Of a stretch of DNA of 64,000 bases, positions 47,799 through 59,200 are shown piece after piece (the first letter of the stretch is position 1; each line of letters starts with the position of its first letter). The notes beneath the pieces were generated by a model, which saw only the letters and a program-made list of their open reading frames with translations, was not told where the DNA came from and ran no database searches. The stretch spans positions 1 through 64,000 of the forward strand of contig JAUVXR010000005.1 in NCBI GenBank assembly GCA_030603495.1, written 5' to 3'. The translations under genes and the position numbers were made by a program. Source of the stretch: a bacterium (GTDB lineage: Bacteria; Armatimonadota; Zipacnadia; Zipacnadales; Zipacnadaceae).

Positions 47799-47917
47799 GG
47801 TCTTGGCCTCGCATCCCCGATGTATAAAAGGTGATAACAGAGGGTAGAATAGACTTGCAGATAATCTCACTCACAGTCGGCCTCGACCAACACAATCCTC
47901 GGGGGAAGTGAGACAGT

Positions 47918-49159
47918 ATGCCTGCCTTCACGTATGTAGCGCGGGACAAGACCGGACGCCAGATCGAAGAGACCGCAGAAGCCCCTAGCAAGGATGCGCT
48001 GCTGGAGGGGCTCCGCGGCAAGGGGCTGTTCGTAAGCTCAGTGAGCGAACAGAAGACTGCCAGCCGTGCCAAGTCGAAGGGCATGGGCCAGATTACCCTG
48101 TTCCAGGGTCGCATCAAACTCAGAGACCTAGCGATCTTCTATCGCCAGTTCGCCACAATGATCAATGCCGGTGTGTCCCTGATCCGCTGTCTGGATGTTT
48201 TGGAGCAACAGACCTCCAGCTACCGACTCAAGCAGATCATCCGCGAGATTGAGAGGGAGATTGAGGGGGGCGCCAGCCTCAGCCGGGCGATGATGCAGTA
48301 TCCCACGGTCTTCTCCCAATTGGCCACCGGTCTGGTTCGCGCGGGCGAGATCGGTGGTGTGCTCGACGAGACCCTGAGCCGCCTGGCTATTTTCATAGAG
48401 AAGGACATGGAACTGCGACAGAAGGTCAAGTCAGCTATGACTTACCCGATACTGGTCTTGATCTTTGCTACCGGCATCGTCCTACTGCTGACCACCTATA
48501 TCCTGCCGCAGTTCATTCAACTGTTCGAGGACCTGGGCGTGGGCAAGGACAAGTTCCCCGCGCCAACGTTGATGATGATGGCCCTCAGCGAGTTCCTTAC
48601 CCAGAAGTGGTGGCTGGCGATACTGATCGTGGTCGGTATGGTCGTTGTCTTCAATCGGATCCGAGCCACCAAGACCGGCAAGCGCTACCTGGATATCATT
48701 GCGCTGAAGGTACCTGTCTTCGGCAGCTTGATCCACAAGATTGCTATTGCCCGCTTCTCGCGTACCCTGGCAACCCTCCTGGGCAGCGGCGTTCCCATTC
48801 TCCAAGCGATGGAAACTACGGCCGGGACCATCAGCAACGACCTCATCTCCGACGCGGTCCTGGCCGCTCGCGCCAACATCCGCCAGGGCGATACCATCGC
48901 CGACCCGTTGGCGGCTTCGCGCCAGTTCCCTCCCATGGTGGTGCAGATGGTAAGCATTGGGGAGGAAACCGGACAGCTTGACGACATGCTGGAGAAGGTG
49001 GCCGAATTCTACGAGTCGGAGGTGGACGCTACCATAGCCAGCCTGGCAGCGGCCATCGAGCCACTAATGATCGTCATGCTCGGCGTGATCGTCGGGTTCA
49101 TCGTAGTCTCGATGTTCCTGCCGCTGGCCGCGCTCATCGGCGACCTCGCTAGCCAATAA
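47918..49159 (+). CDS. pilC: Type II secretion/type IV pilus inner membrane protein PilC/GspF
   Basis: FYRQFATMINAGVSLIRCLDVLEQQ, GEETGQLDDMLEKVAEFYESEVDATI. Confidence 0.94.
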   Translation: MPAFTYVARDKTGRQIEETAEAPSKDALLEGLRGKGLFVSSVSEQKTASRAKSKGMGQITLFQGRIKLRDLAIFYRQFATMINAGVSLIRCLDVLEQQTSSYRLKQIIREIEREIEGGASLSRAMMQYPTVFSQLATGLVRAGEIGGVLDETLSRLAIFIEKDMELRQKVKSAMTYPILVLIFATGIVLLLTTYILPQFIQLFEDLGVGKDKFPAPTLMMMALSEFLTQKWWLAILIVVGMVVVFNRIRATKTGKRYLDIIALKVPVFGSLIHKIAIARFSRTLATLLGSGVPILQAMETTAGTISNDLISDAVLAARANIRQGDTIADPLAASRQFPPMVVQMVSIGEETGQLDDMLEKVAEFYESEVDATIASLAAAIEPLMIVMLGVIVGFIVVSMFLPLAALIGDLASQ

Positions 49160-49311
49160 TAACTTGTACGGTAGCCCGCAGCTCCGGGCCGACCACGGGT
49201 ACTGTCTCCCAGTCTCGTGTTAGTGAGTTGTCCCATCAGTGGGCAGCACCTGTTTGGATATTTGGCTGCGGGCAATTTTGTTAGGGCCTCAGGGCCGGGC
49301 ATATCTGCCAG

Positions 49312-50157
49312 ATGGAAGCTTCCTGGATAATCGGTATTCTGGTATTCCTGCTGGGTGCCAGCATCGGTAGCTTTCTCAACGTCGTAATCTACCGCCTGCC
49401 CCACGACAGATCTCTGGTCAGCCCCGCGTCTCACTGCTACAGTTGCGAGACGCGCTTGGGCTTCATTGACCTGATACCGGTCCTAAGCTATCTGATTCTA
49501 CGGGGACGCTGCCGACACTGCAACGCCCCCTTTAGCCCACGGTATGCCCTGGTGGAAGCGACCGCTGGGGCACTGGCCGTGATCTGCTGGCAGATGTTCG
49601 GCACCGGGCCCTACGCAGTTGGGGTCTTTGCAGCTTGTGCTGCCCTGATCGTCGTATTCTTCGTTGACCTCGACCACATGATCATCCCCGATGAGTGTAC
49701 TGCAGTAGTAGCACTCTTCGGTATCAGCGTTGACGTATATTACCTCTGGACGCGGGGCGCTGACTATGCCATCGCCCTGACCGAACAGATCGGCGCAGAC
49801 ACATTGACTGTCTACCTACCGCGCTCGCTAATCGGTTTGGCCGTCGGCGGCGGTGTGTTTCTCTTCATCGGCTGGCTATTCGAGACGCTCCTGCACAAAC
49901 CGGCGATGGGCATGGGCGACGTCAAGCTGGCGGGGGCGATGGGCGCGGTGCTAGGCCCCGGCTATGCCCTGCTCAGCTACTTTCTCCTCGCGATCATCAT
50001 CGGCGCAACCGTGTCAATCCTGCTTATGCTACTGCGGATCAAGCGGCGGGGCGACTACATCCCCTTTGGCCCGATGATGGCCCTCGCTGGCCTTATTATG
50101 CTGCTGTACGCTGGCCCTACAACCCTCTGGATACTGAGCCGCTACGGCTACGGATAG
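49312..50157 (+). CDS. pilD: Prepilin peptidase (PilD)
   Basis: GASIGSFLNVVIYRLP, CYSC/CRHC zinc pairs, DLDHMIIPD, GMGDVKL. Confidence 0.94.
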   Translation: MEASWIIGILVFLLGASIGSFLNVVIYRLPHDRSLVSPASHCYSCETRLGFIDLIPVLSYLILRGRCRHCNAPFSPRYALVEATAGALAVICWQMFGTGPYAVGVFAACAALIVVFFVDLDHMIIPDECTAVVALFGISVDVYYLWTRGADYAIALTEQIGADTLTVYLPRSLIGLAVGGGVFLFIGWLFETLLHKPAMGMGDVKLAGAMGAVLGPGYALLSYFLLAIIIGATVSILLMLLRIKRRGDYIPFGPMMALAGLIMLLYAGPTTLWILSRYGYG

Positions 50158-50295
50158 GCGGCATTAGGTCAATGTTTAAGGGCGGCCAGTTGGGGGTAGA
50201 AAGGTCATTAGAGAACTACGGAGAATAATTGCTTCTGATAGTACCCATTCCAAGCCTAATTGGCACCAAGCGCAACACAAGGAGGCCCTCTCAAT

Positions 50296-51198
50296 ATGCA
50301 CCGGTGGCACAGTCGCCGAGGGTTCACGCTTGTTGAACTACTAGTCGTCATCGGCGTCATCGGCGTCCTGATGGCGGTGCTCTTTCCGGTATTCAGCAAG
50401 GCCAAGGCCAGTGCGCGTGAGACCAAGTGTCGCAGTAATATGTGGCAACTGGTCACCGCCCTGAAGTCGTACCATGAGGAGCACGGGCGCTATCCGGATT
50501 ACCCGTACTACGATACCGACGATAACAAATACTATGGTGGATTCAGCGATCTTTACCCCGACTACATTACAGACCAGGACCTGTTCATCTGCCCCGACGA
50601 CAGCGATGCCCTCAAGAACGTGCAAGATTGCCGCGACCGCATTTACTGCTCCTACAACGGCATCGCCGACTGGGACGATGACAACGACGACGACAACATA
50701 TGGGACCTTAAGTACGTGCTGTACAACTACAACGGGTACACATACCAGTTCAAGCTGGATCCTGACGATCCTGACCGCATAGATGAGATCTCTGCAGGCA
50801 ATGGCTTCAGCAGCGGTTATGATACAGGCGAGAGCGGTTGTATTCTACCGAAATACGCTGGCCTTCCCGCTTGGATGGATGGCTGTCTGGCCAACGGCAC
50901 CTCTGGGTCCAACGACATTCCCGACTGGCTAGATAAAGCAGGACTTTCCTGGCGCCACTTCCCGGGATTGGTCAACCGACATGCCCCTGATACGACTATC
51001 GTGACTCACTGTCCATACCACCGCAAGTACGACGACGAGGACACCGAGAGGGATCTCGTCGTCCGTTTGAGCGGCAAAACGGACAAAGTCTACACAGGGC
51101 AGATGGGTGATCCCGAGGAGACGGGAGTACCCATGGAGGATGACGGGGATTGGGCAGCCGCCACCCCGGTCTCCGCTTGGGTTCACCAGAATTTCTAA
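50296..51198 (+). CDS. Type II secretion pseudopilin-like protein (GspG/H-type N-terminus)
   Basis: RRGFTLVELLVVIGVIGVLMAVLFPVFSKAKASARETKCRSNMWQLVTALKSYHEEHGRYPD. Confidence 0.88.
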   Translation: MHRWHSRRGFTLVELLVVIGVIGVLMAVLFPVFSKAKASARETKCRSNMWQLVTALKSYHEEHGRYPDYPYYDTDDNKYYGGFSDLYPDYITDQDLFICPDDSDALKNVQDCRDRIYCSYNGIADWDDDNDDDNIWDLKYVLYNYNGYTYQFKLDPDDPDRIDEISAGNGFSSGYDTGESGCILPKYAGLPAWMDGCLANGTSGSNDIPDWLDKAGLSWRHFPGLVNRHAPDTTIVTHCPYHRKYDDEDTERDLVVRLSGKTDKVYTGQMGDPEETGVPMEDDGDWAAATPVSAWVHQNF

Positions 51199-51313
51199 GC
51201 AGCTACCGGGCGCAGATAGCCAGCCACAGCGCCGAGCACAGACCACCCCGTTTTCCTTAGGCAAGATAAGGGTACAATATGGATGAGACAATAGACCCGA
51301 GCGGGGGTTCGCA

Positions 51314-53005
51314 ATGAGCATTCGGCAATCTTACAATTCATTCCCGCGCAGGAGACTGGCCGCCATATATAGCAGGAAAGACAGAGTGCTCTACTCCACC
51401 ACACTACCCCACGGCGGCCGGTCAGCGCGGGTCATCCCCACAGGTATGACCATGGTTGAGGTCCTGGTGGCTATGACCATCCTGTTGATAGGCATCTGGG
51501 CGCTCGCCACGGGCTTCCCTAAGCTCCTGGGGGTTTTGTCAGTGGAAGAGAAGCGCACCGAGATGGTCAACCTGCTCGAGAGCACTGTCGAGCAGCACAA
51601 GCGTAACGCCCACAACCTGCCCCTGGCCATCCGCGGCGACAGCACCCTGGCAGCTCCTGAGGGTATCCACGCCAACAGCAAGCCCGATGACCCTGACAGC
51701 GGCGATTTCGGCATCACTCCAGCTAACTCCCGCGACGACATAGTAGAGATCATTGGTGAAAGCTTCGTCGTCCCCGCGCCCGGCCCCACAGCTCCCTATC
51801 CGGTGCACATTTTCCAGCAGGGCCTGGCGGACCCGCCATTTGACGTCGACGATAATGCCGTGACCCAAGTCTATCAGATAGTGCTCTCGCATTCTCTCAA
51901 TCTTCAGGTGACCGAAGATGGTCTAGTTACCTTTGACAATGCGGACTTAGCCGAAATCAGCTATGCCTGGTGGGATGACATCGATCTGCGGACGCATTAC
52001 GTTGATGGGGAAGTGATCGCGCCAAACGGGTACGTGGACGCCAGTAACGTCGACATTACAGGACACCACAGGTTCCATCGGGTGGTCGAGGGCAGCGTCC
52101 ACGGCGTCGGGCGACAGTACTTCACCGTGATAGAGGATGATCCTGTCACACCCGTGAATCCCTTGGCTTTAGGTGAGGTCGTCCAAGATATCACGGGAGC
52201 CGTGCTGCGCTTCCACCCCAACGCTGTGGGTCTCCAGATGCGCGTCAACTACACGCTGCGCCTGGAGCCCCAGCGCTATGACCGGCGGGCTCTGCTGATG
52301 ACCGAAGAGCACCGTATTATCTCCGCCCCGCAGACCATCCAACTAATCAGCAGCCACATTGACGACGAGCTGGCCCTGCCCCTGGACCTGGGTGGGGACG
52401 AGACTTCCGTGTTTGCAGTCGATATAAACACCGGCGAAACATACTGGGAGGGCTACGACATAGCAGAATTCGAGGACGATGAGGCTGCCCACGGCATAGT
52501 CCACATTGATGCGTCTGGGGCCATCGGCCACGATTTGCGCTTCTACTACGCTACTACCGACCAGGACCTTGTCACGCTCCAGAAGGCGCCGGCGGTTTTT
52601 GTGGACCGGATTGTCGTGGCAGCGGCCAGTGTCGGCGACCTGCTATACCGCAGCTACCTACGTGATGACAGAATCGACGGCTCGGACATTACCGATTTGT
52701 GGTTCGAGCCGTGCAATGCCGGGCATACGGTAGCCGTGGATTACACTTACCTTTACGGGCCTGATGCTGAGAAGAGAACTGTGCGCGGCGAGATGCACAC
52801 CATAAATACCGAGCCGTATGATATCACCGTAGCGAGCATTGACTATGATGATGTCCATGGCATCACGCTGGACTACGATAATGTCCAGGAAATAATCGCC
52901 GTGCGGGGGATGTCGCTGAAGGCCCGGGCCTGGTGGCGGACGCCCAACGGCCGGCTGGTCACTCTGGATGTGGATACTGTCCTGGCCCTGACGCCCATAT
53001 ACTAG
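51314..53005 (+). CDS. PilV/GspI-like prepilin N-terminus on a large secreted domain
   Basis: GMTMVEVLVAMTILLIGIWALATGFPKL. Confidence 0.7.
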   Translation: MSIRQSYNSFPRRRLAAIYSRKDRVLYSTTLPHGGRSARVIPTGMTMVEVLVAMTILLIGIWALATGFPKLLGVLSVEEKRTEMVNLLESTVEQHKRNAHNLPLAIRGDSTLAAPEGIHANSKPDDPDSGDFGITPANSRDDIVEIIGESFVVPAPGPTAPYPVHIFQQGLADPPFDVDDNAVTQVYQIVLSHSLNLQVTEDGLVTFDNADLAEISYAWWDDIDLRTHYVDGEVIAPNGYVDASNVDITGHHRFHRVVEGSVHGVGRQYFTVIEDDPVTPVNPLALGEVVQDITGAVLRFHPNAVGLQMRVNYTLRLEPQRYDRRALLMTEEHRIISAPQTIQLISSHIDDELALPLDLGGDETSVFAVDINTGETYWEGYDIAEFEDDEAAHGIVHIDASGAIGHDLRFYYATTDQDLVTLQKAPAVFVDRIVVAAASVGDLLYRSYLRDDRIDGSDITDLWFEPCNAGHTVAVDYTYLYGPDAEKRTVRGEMHTINTEPYDITVASIDYDDVHGITLDYDNVQEIIAVRGMSLKARAWWRTPNGRLVTLDVDTVLALTPIY

Positions 53006-53092
53006 AGGCAGTCTGGGTATACTGAAATTGACAAAGGCAAACCTATAAGAGCAACATTCTTACCCAGGTAGTAAGACGGTGGAGCAATATTG

Positions 53093-53944
53093 ATGATTCG
53101 TATCAGGCCGGAAAAGACAACCGGATTCACGCTCATTGAGCTGTTGGTGGTTATCGGGATAATGGTGATCCTGATAGGCCTCCTCGTCCCGGCTACCCGC
53201 TCGCTGACGCGGGCCAATCGCGTCCAGACGTGCAGTATCAGGCTTCAGCAGATCGGCGTCGCTCTCAAGGCCTACCACCTGGACTACAAGGCGGTCCCGC
53301 CCGTCTACATCCTGGAGACCGGCAGTGGCTGGGATGACGAATTAACCGACCCAACTGACCCAGGCGACGAGATTGACAACGCCAGCACCGAACCGGCCAA
53401 TAACGGTCTGCATATCCTGTTCGAAACCGAATACCTGCACAACCGGCAGGCGCTGCACTGCCCTCTGGATAAAGCTTATTCGGACCCGAACGAGGCGGAG
53501 TACTACGCGGCCTACGCAACTCTGGACGAGGCAGCGAAGTACGATTACGAGATAAACCTGTACAAGTATATGCCCTGCCGGACGTGGGAGCTCTGGACGG
53601 ACGACAGCTCACGCAACCCGCGCCAGCTCGCGCCCAGCGTCGAGCCGGTATGGATATACGACGAAGTCATCGATGACTACCGGTGGGCGTGGGCGCCGGT
53701 AGCGGTGATAGACAACCAGTCGGTAGGCTGGTACCCCGACGACACGACCGTGGTAACCTGGTGTAGTCTGCACGTGAAGGAGTTCGTTCGCGAAGGCGAA
53801 GGAATGTACCAGGTCCTGTTCTGGGATGGGTCGGCAAAGGTCATCCCGGCCCGACTGTTGACGGATGAAACAGACGCAAGTGGCGATCCGCTGCTACCAG
53901 ATGCCGCCTGGAAAGTACACCCAGACGATACCTTACCAGACTAG
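53093..53944 (+). CDS. Type II secretion pseudopilin-like protein
   Basis: TTGFTLIELLVVIGIMVILIGLLVPATRSLTRANRVQTCSIRLQQIGVALKAYHLDY. Confidence 0.88.
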   Translation: MIRIRPEKTTGFTLIELLVVIGIMVILIGLLVPATRSLTRANRVQTCSIRLQQIGVALKAYHLDYKAVPPVYILETGSGWDDELTDPTDPGDEIDNASTEPANNGLHILFETEYLHNRQALHCPLDKAYSDPNEAEYYAAYATLDEAAKYDYEINLYKYMPCRTWELWTDDSSRNPRQLAPSVEPVWIYDEVIDDYRWAWAPVAVIDNQSVGWYPDDTTVVTWCSLHVKEFVREGEGMYQVLFWDGSAKVIPARLLTDETDASGDPLLPDAAWKVHPDDTLPD

Positions 53945-53948
53945 CGCT

Positions 53949-56237
53949 ATGAAAAAGACATCTATTCGGACAGAAATCAGGCACAGGCTGGGCCTCGCTT
54001 CCCCTGGGGGCTTCACCCTCATCGAGGTCCTGGTAGTGATGGCGATAATGGTCATCCTGTTCGCCATGCTGTTCGTGCCGATCAGCAGTTCCATTGATAT
54101 GGTCCGGGAGGGACGGCTGCGCGAGGACATGCGCTCTCGGCTGCAGACTGCCATGGAACAGATTGGCCGGGAACTGGCCGATGCTCAGGCCATATACCTG
54201 CCCGATGTCGTTGCGCTGCCTGGCGTTGATGGCAAGATCGGCCCCGATGGTGGTAGGAACGATGACGAGTACCTGATCATCTACTCCAACATCACCTTCT
54301 TCAATAGCAGCGGCGATACCGTACGCTATGCGGTGCTGCCAGTGGATAACGATCCTCAGATTGTTGATGTTGTCATCGGTCTCGCAACCTGGCAGCAGTA
54401 CCTGGCCCCAGAGCCTGATATTGATCACCCCTTCGTCTTGTACCGACTTGAGGGGACCATGGCGAAGATAGACACAGACGGCGATGGCAAACGCGACAGT
54501 AATTACTTCGGGGAATGGCACGATGATACCAACAACAACGGTCTACCTGATCCTGGCGAGTTCACCATCGGTTACTGGACCTCGCGCAACGCCCTGACGC
54601 CAACGCGGGGGACTGATATCCCGGTCACCGAGACCGTGATTGTGGACCCAACTGGCAATGGCTACGTCCAGTTTGCTGACGGCTACGTGAATTCGGGGAA
54701 GGAGAACTTCCCGGACCGTGAAGCCGCGGGAACCTGGTCCGACGAGGCCTACCTCGTCCCCATTCATGGAGGCATCGAGTTTGGTCCGCGGCGCATCGAG
54801 AACGAGCGGCTGTCAGACCTGGGCAACCGTGATCAGACCACCTTGACCGCCAAGTACGGTAACTGGGCGGGGCTGCAAGACTCTGCATCCTATTCTATTG
54901 CCGACGCCACGTGGGATCCGACTGCCGCTTACACGCCATTTCCACTCCTGGTCAACTCTTCGGAGCTGCGCCCCCGGATTGTGGTACGGCGCTGGGACGA
55001 TGGCACCGATAGCGACGGACACAGCGACAGGTACCGGGTCATCCTGGATACCGATACCCTCGAACCGGGCGACCCCGCGGATCAGCCGGACATTGACTAT
55101 TGTGCCACACTGCCTTACGTTGACGTCACTGGCAGCACAACCGTAGACCACAATATGTATGGCCTCACCTGGGACTCGCGGGGGGGCACGGTGTCGGTGG
55201 CGAGCAGCGCCGGGCCAGCCACCATTAGCTTTGTCGTCGACGTCGCGGATATCCCCGACCCACAGGAGATCTGGGATGTATTAGCCACCGATCCCACTGC
55301 CGACGTAACTCCGGATCCGGATCACGAGGTCTACACCGAGCGCATAATCAAAGACGCCACGCTGACGGCGGCCGCCACATTAGGCACCAATACCATAACG
55401 GTAGGCGATGCCAGCATCTTTAGCGTTGGCGAGGAAATCTGCATTACTGAAGCAGATATTGATGGAAATCCGGATCCCGCCGGCGACACCGAACTCAAGA
55501 CCATTACCAATATCAATACCGGCACTAATGTGATTACTCTTAGTGCGACTTTGGACAACGACTACGCCATTGGCGACTGGGTGCAGGTTGCGATCAGAGA
55601 TGATACCACTGGACCCACCTTCCGCAAGGCCTATTCGACCTATGAGATCGCACCGCACCTGGTAACCATCGACACCGATGACGTCTACGACAAGATGGTT
55701 GTTCCGGACTCCGTCCGCGTCTGGGTCACCGCACATAACGGCACCAACCGCAGCACACTGGAGTACACGCGGGTGGCGTTCGACGAGGATGAGCTTGCCA
55801 ACATCGCGCCCGGGCAGTTCGCTATCGAGGCTGCCGGTCCTCTTGCACCAGGCGAGGTTGACTATCGCATCGTCAAGATTCACTTCGGCAACGGGGAGCT
55901 GGGTACGGATCTTATCCGCGCGGTGCCGCCCAGTCCGGACGACCATAGCACTTACGGTGCACCGGCCGATTGGGACGATGTGCCCAGTGACCTGACCGAG
56001 TTCAAGATCGTCATCGCCTACAAGGTCCGGCGCAACTTCAGCACCGCCGACATTGATGCGAATGACTACATTGACGTCAGCTACTCGACACAGGCTATCT
56101 ACAATGTAAGCCTGCGACTACAACCTTGGCGCGACTACGAAGACGACGACCTCAACAACATCTGGAAGCCTATGGATGTGACCAAGGGTATCCAACTTCA
56201 CAGTCAAGTCCCGATACGCAATATTGAACGTTACTAG
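53949..56237 (+). CDS. Large PilW/GspJ-like pseudopilin
   Basis: GGFTLIEVLVVMAIMVILFAMLFVPISSSIDMVREGRLREDMRSRLQTAMEQIGRELADA. Confidence 0.8.
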   Translation: MKKTSIRTEIRHRLGLASPGGFTLIEVLVVMAIMVILFAMLFVPISSSIDMVREGRLREDMRSRLQTAMEQIGRELADAQAIYLPDVVALPGVDGKIGPDGGRNDDEYLIIYSNITFFNSSGDTVRYAVLPVDNDPQIVDVVIGLATWQQYLAPEPDIDHPFVLYRLEGTMAKIDTDGDGKRDSNYFGEWHDDTNNNGLPDPGEFTIGYWTSRNALTPTRGTDIPVTETVIVDPTGNGYVQFADGYVNSGKENFPDREAAGTWSDEAYLVPIHGGIEFGPRRIENERLSDLGNRDQTTLTAKYGNWAGLQDSASYSIADATWDPTAAYTPFPLLVNSSELRPRIVVRRWDDGTDSDGHSDRYRVILDTDTLEPGDPADQPDIDYCATLPYVDVTGSTTVDHNMYGLTWDSRGGTVSVASSAGPATISFVVDVADIPDPQEIWDVLATDPTADVTPDPDHEVYTERIIKDATLTAAATLGTNTITVGDASIFSVGEEICITEADIDGNPDPAGDTELKTITNINTGTNVITLSATLDNDYAIGDWVQVAIRDDTTGPTFRKAYSTYEIAPHLVTIDTDDVYDKMVVPDSVRVWVTAHNGTNRSTLEYTRVAFDEDELANIAPGQFAIEAAGPLAPGEVDYRIVKIHFGNGELGTDLIRAVPPSPDDHSTYGAPADWDDVPSDLTEFKIVIAYKVRRNFSTADIDANDYIDVSYSTQAIYNVSLRLQPWRDYEDDDLNNIWKPMDVTKGIQLHSQVPIRNIERY

Positions 56238-56276
56238 CCATTATCTGTGTGAGTTTCGGCCCCGGAGGCGAAGCTG

Positions 56277-59200
56277 ATGGGTAGACCGCTAAAAACAAGT
56301 GACAACAACGGTCAGGCCCTGCTGCTGGCAGTGCTGATTATGATGGCCATCCTGTTGACCGGTACACTGTTTGTGGCAGTGGTCAATTACAGCCAGCGAA
56401 CGTCGAGCCGAGAGAGCGAACTGGTCAAGGCCCAGGGGCTGGCCGAAGCCGGCATCCGCTACGCCAACTACATGCTGCAGTTCAGCGCCGAGGGCCTGGA
56501 CTGGCGCCCCCCCAATCCCCCCCGCGAGTATACGAAAGGCTCCCCAGACAGCGGCTTTTACGACTACTACAGCGACCAGGAGACTGCCCACAAGTGGTCA
56601 CCGTTGGTAGACGTGGGGCCTGATGATGCGCCCGGTGGCGGCGATGACTACTTTAGGCGCTTTGGCTTCACCCGCTATCCCAACATATTGAGCGGCAGTG
56701 AAGATAGCCTTGATATTCAGGGTGGACACTTCCTGCTGCGGGTAACCTACGACCCCGACCCGCCCTACGAGAAGGACGACGCGAAGAGCCCTAAGCCGCT
56801 CAGCCAGCACATCAGGATCGAGTCAGTCGGCGTGGTGGATGCCGGGGGCTTCGTCTTCCGCAGGCTGGAGGCATATAAGCCCGTCGTGCTCACCGACTAC
56901 CTGCTGTTCGTAACGGATAGGAGCGCTCGTGGCTATCCGACCATCCTGGGCTTCCAGCCGAATATGGACATGGACAAGGACGGGAGCCTGGGCGTCGGCG
57001 ATTTCTTCAGCCCTGAGTTCGCTGGTTCAATTTCCACATATACCTACAACGGCCCGATGCGCTTCAATACCGATGTGCAGTTCATCGGCGCGAATGCAAC
57101 TGATACTGCTGATCCGGCGCAGGCTAGCAATAAGATCCTGTTGGTTGACGGGCCGATTGATCCGATTACCGGCCAGCCATATTCCATTCCCCTATGGGGC
57201 GGCTATCTACGCGATGACTACTTCGAACTCCATGGCCAGGTCAGCGACGAGGAGCAGAGCTCCACGGGCAACAAGTGCGCTGCCTTCGATGTTGTCACCG
57301 CCACGAGCGCCAGCCTAGAAGATCTGAACAGTGATCGAATAAGAGAAGATGTTGCCCGGCTGACGCCGCCGGAGCTGTTTGCCAAGGACCCGGCCACGGG
57401 GACGATGCGCTGGTATGCGCTGACCCGCGATGGCGGGGTGGTGGTTACACCGGCAGCGGGTCCCTACAACGGCAGAAGCGTCAACGTCGCCCAACTCGGC
57501 TATATGTGGGATGAGAACATGGTCGGCGGCTACTATCCTCAGATCGCGGGACTGTACATTGACAACAGCGAGGATATCCAGTTTGGGGGCCGCACCAGCC
57601 AATTGATGCAGGACTGGCTGCATAATTTGCCCGGGAATGCTCCTGACACCGGCTGGAACGCCACCGGCGAGGTCTACGACCAGGCTCCGGCCGTGGAGAT
57701 CGAGCTCTTCCCCACCGAGGCGGCGACACTCCTCGACCCCTACGACAGCACGGGCGATGCGACGCCCCAAGCATATGAGCCGGTCACCGACCCGTCGCCG
57801 GCCGCCGCGCTGGACGACCTCTACGATACTGACGGCAAAGAAATCTGGTGGCCGAATCACGTTTACGATTCGGAAAACCCGGGCGAGCCGGGCATTCGCA
57901 TCACTCGCGGAGAGTGGTCTATTGACGACACTGGGGCGATCGACCATGACGATGGAGGCGAGGGCGGCGGCGAATGGCTCTTCGGCGATCCCGTTGATTT
58001 CGACAATGTGGGAACGCCGTTCGGCCGGACGATGTACGTTGACTATCCCGAAGACTATCACGCGGTCATCTTTGCCGAGGGTAATATCCGCATCAAGGGG
58101 CGGCTGCCCCGGCGGAACGTCAACAGCAACAACGACCGGATGTACCATCTAACTGTAGTCTCCGGCGGTACGATATATATTGACGGGCAGATTCTCTCGC
58201 CCCAGGATCAGTACGGGCGGGATTACGACGGCGACCAGCAGGCCGGCGCTACCAGTCCAGTCACCGACGAGTACAACACTTATATCGCTCTGCTGGCCCG
58301 CGACTGCGTTGTGGTTAACCCGACGATGCTGGTGCCACAGTTTACCGACAAACAGGGCGACGTTACTGCCCAGAATGACCCCGACGACTCTCTCGGTATG
58401 CACTGGCAAATGCCGTATAGCCCGATAGACACGCAGAACTACACCCAGAGCCAGTTCTACTTCGGAGCTTCACCAGTGGGAAGCGTCCATCTGACGGCCT
58501 ACCAGGGGCTGGAGGGAGAAGGGGGAGCTACTAGTACGACGCTTGCAGTGGATGCCACTGTAGGTTTGGACCTAATTACCGTTACCGAAGATCTCACCAG
58601 CACTTGGGTGCCCATGGCCCACCAACTGCTGATTATTGATAGAGATGATCCCAGCCAGCAATATGTATACAATTTCACCGAGATCCTGGGCACAACCATT
58701 CGCCTGGCGCCGAATGCGGTTCACCCCTATCCAGCCGGCTCGGAAGTGATAAACCTCACTTTGGGCAAGCCGGCCGTGACGGGCATAAGTCTGAAAGCCT
58801 ACGAGGAGACCGGCGGCTGGCGTGACTATGACTTCGACCCGGGCGGCAGCGGCGAGAACATCTTTGTCTTGACCAGGAAATACCTGGGAACACATTCCGA
58901 TCCGCCCTGGGTCTGGGAGGGCGGCTCCCTCTGGGCTCCCCTACAGGACACCTACTGGCCCTGGTTGCTGGATACTTACATAGACCCCACGGCAGGAATG
59001 ATTAACCAGTTGTCGTTCGTAATGCCAATCAAGACCGATATCGAGGCTGCCAATGGCAATGGCGAGGCGGAGGAATACCTGCTTAAGAGATTCAAGCTCC
59101 TGGAGTATGACGGAGGTGGACAGGTAACGGGTACCATTCACGCCAAGATAAACGCGGTGATGTACGCGGAGCAGGGTTGCTTCTTCGTTATCCCCTGTCG

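Noticed and set aside
57315-58148. 277-aa minus-strand ORF within the giant PilX/GspK-like gene
   Set aside because: Antisense to a 1094-aa ORF with continuous coding character; no domain recognised.
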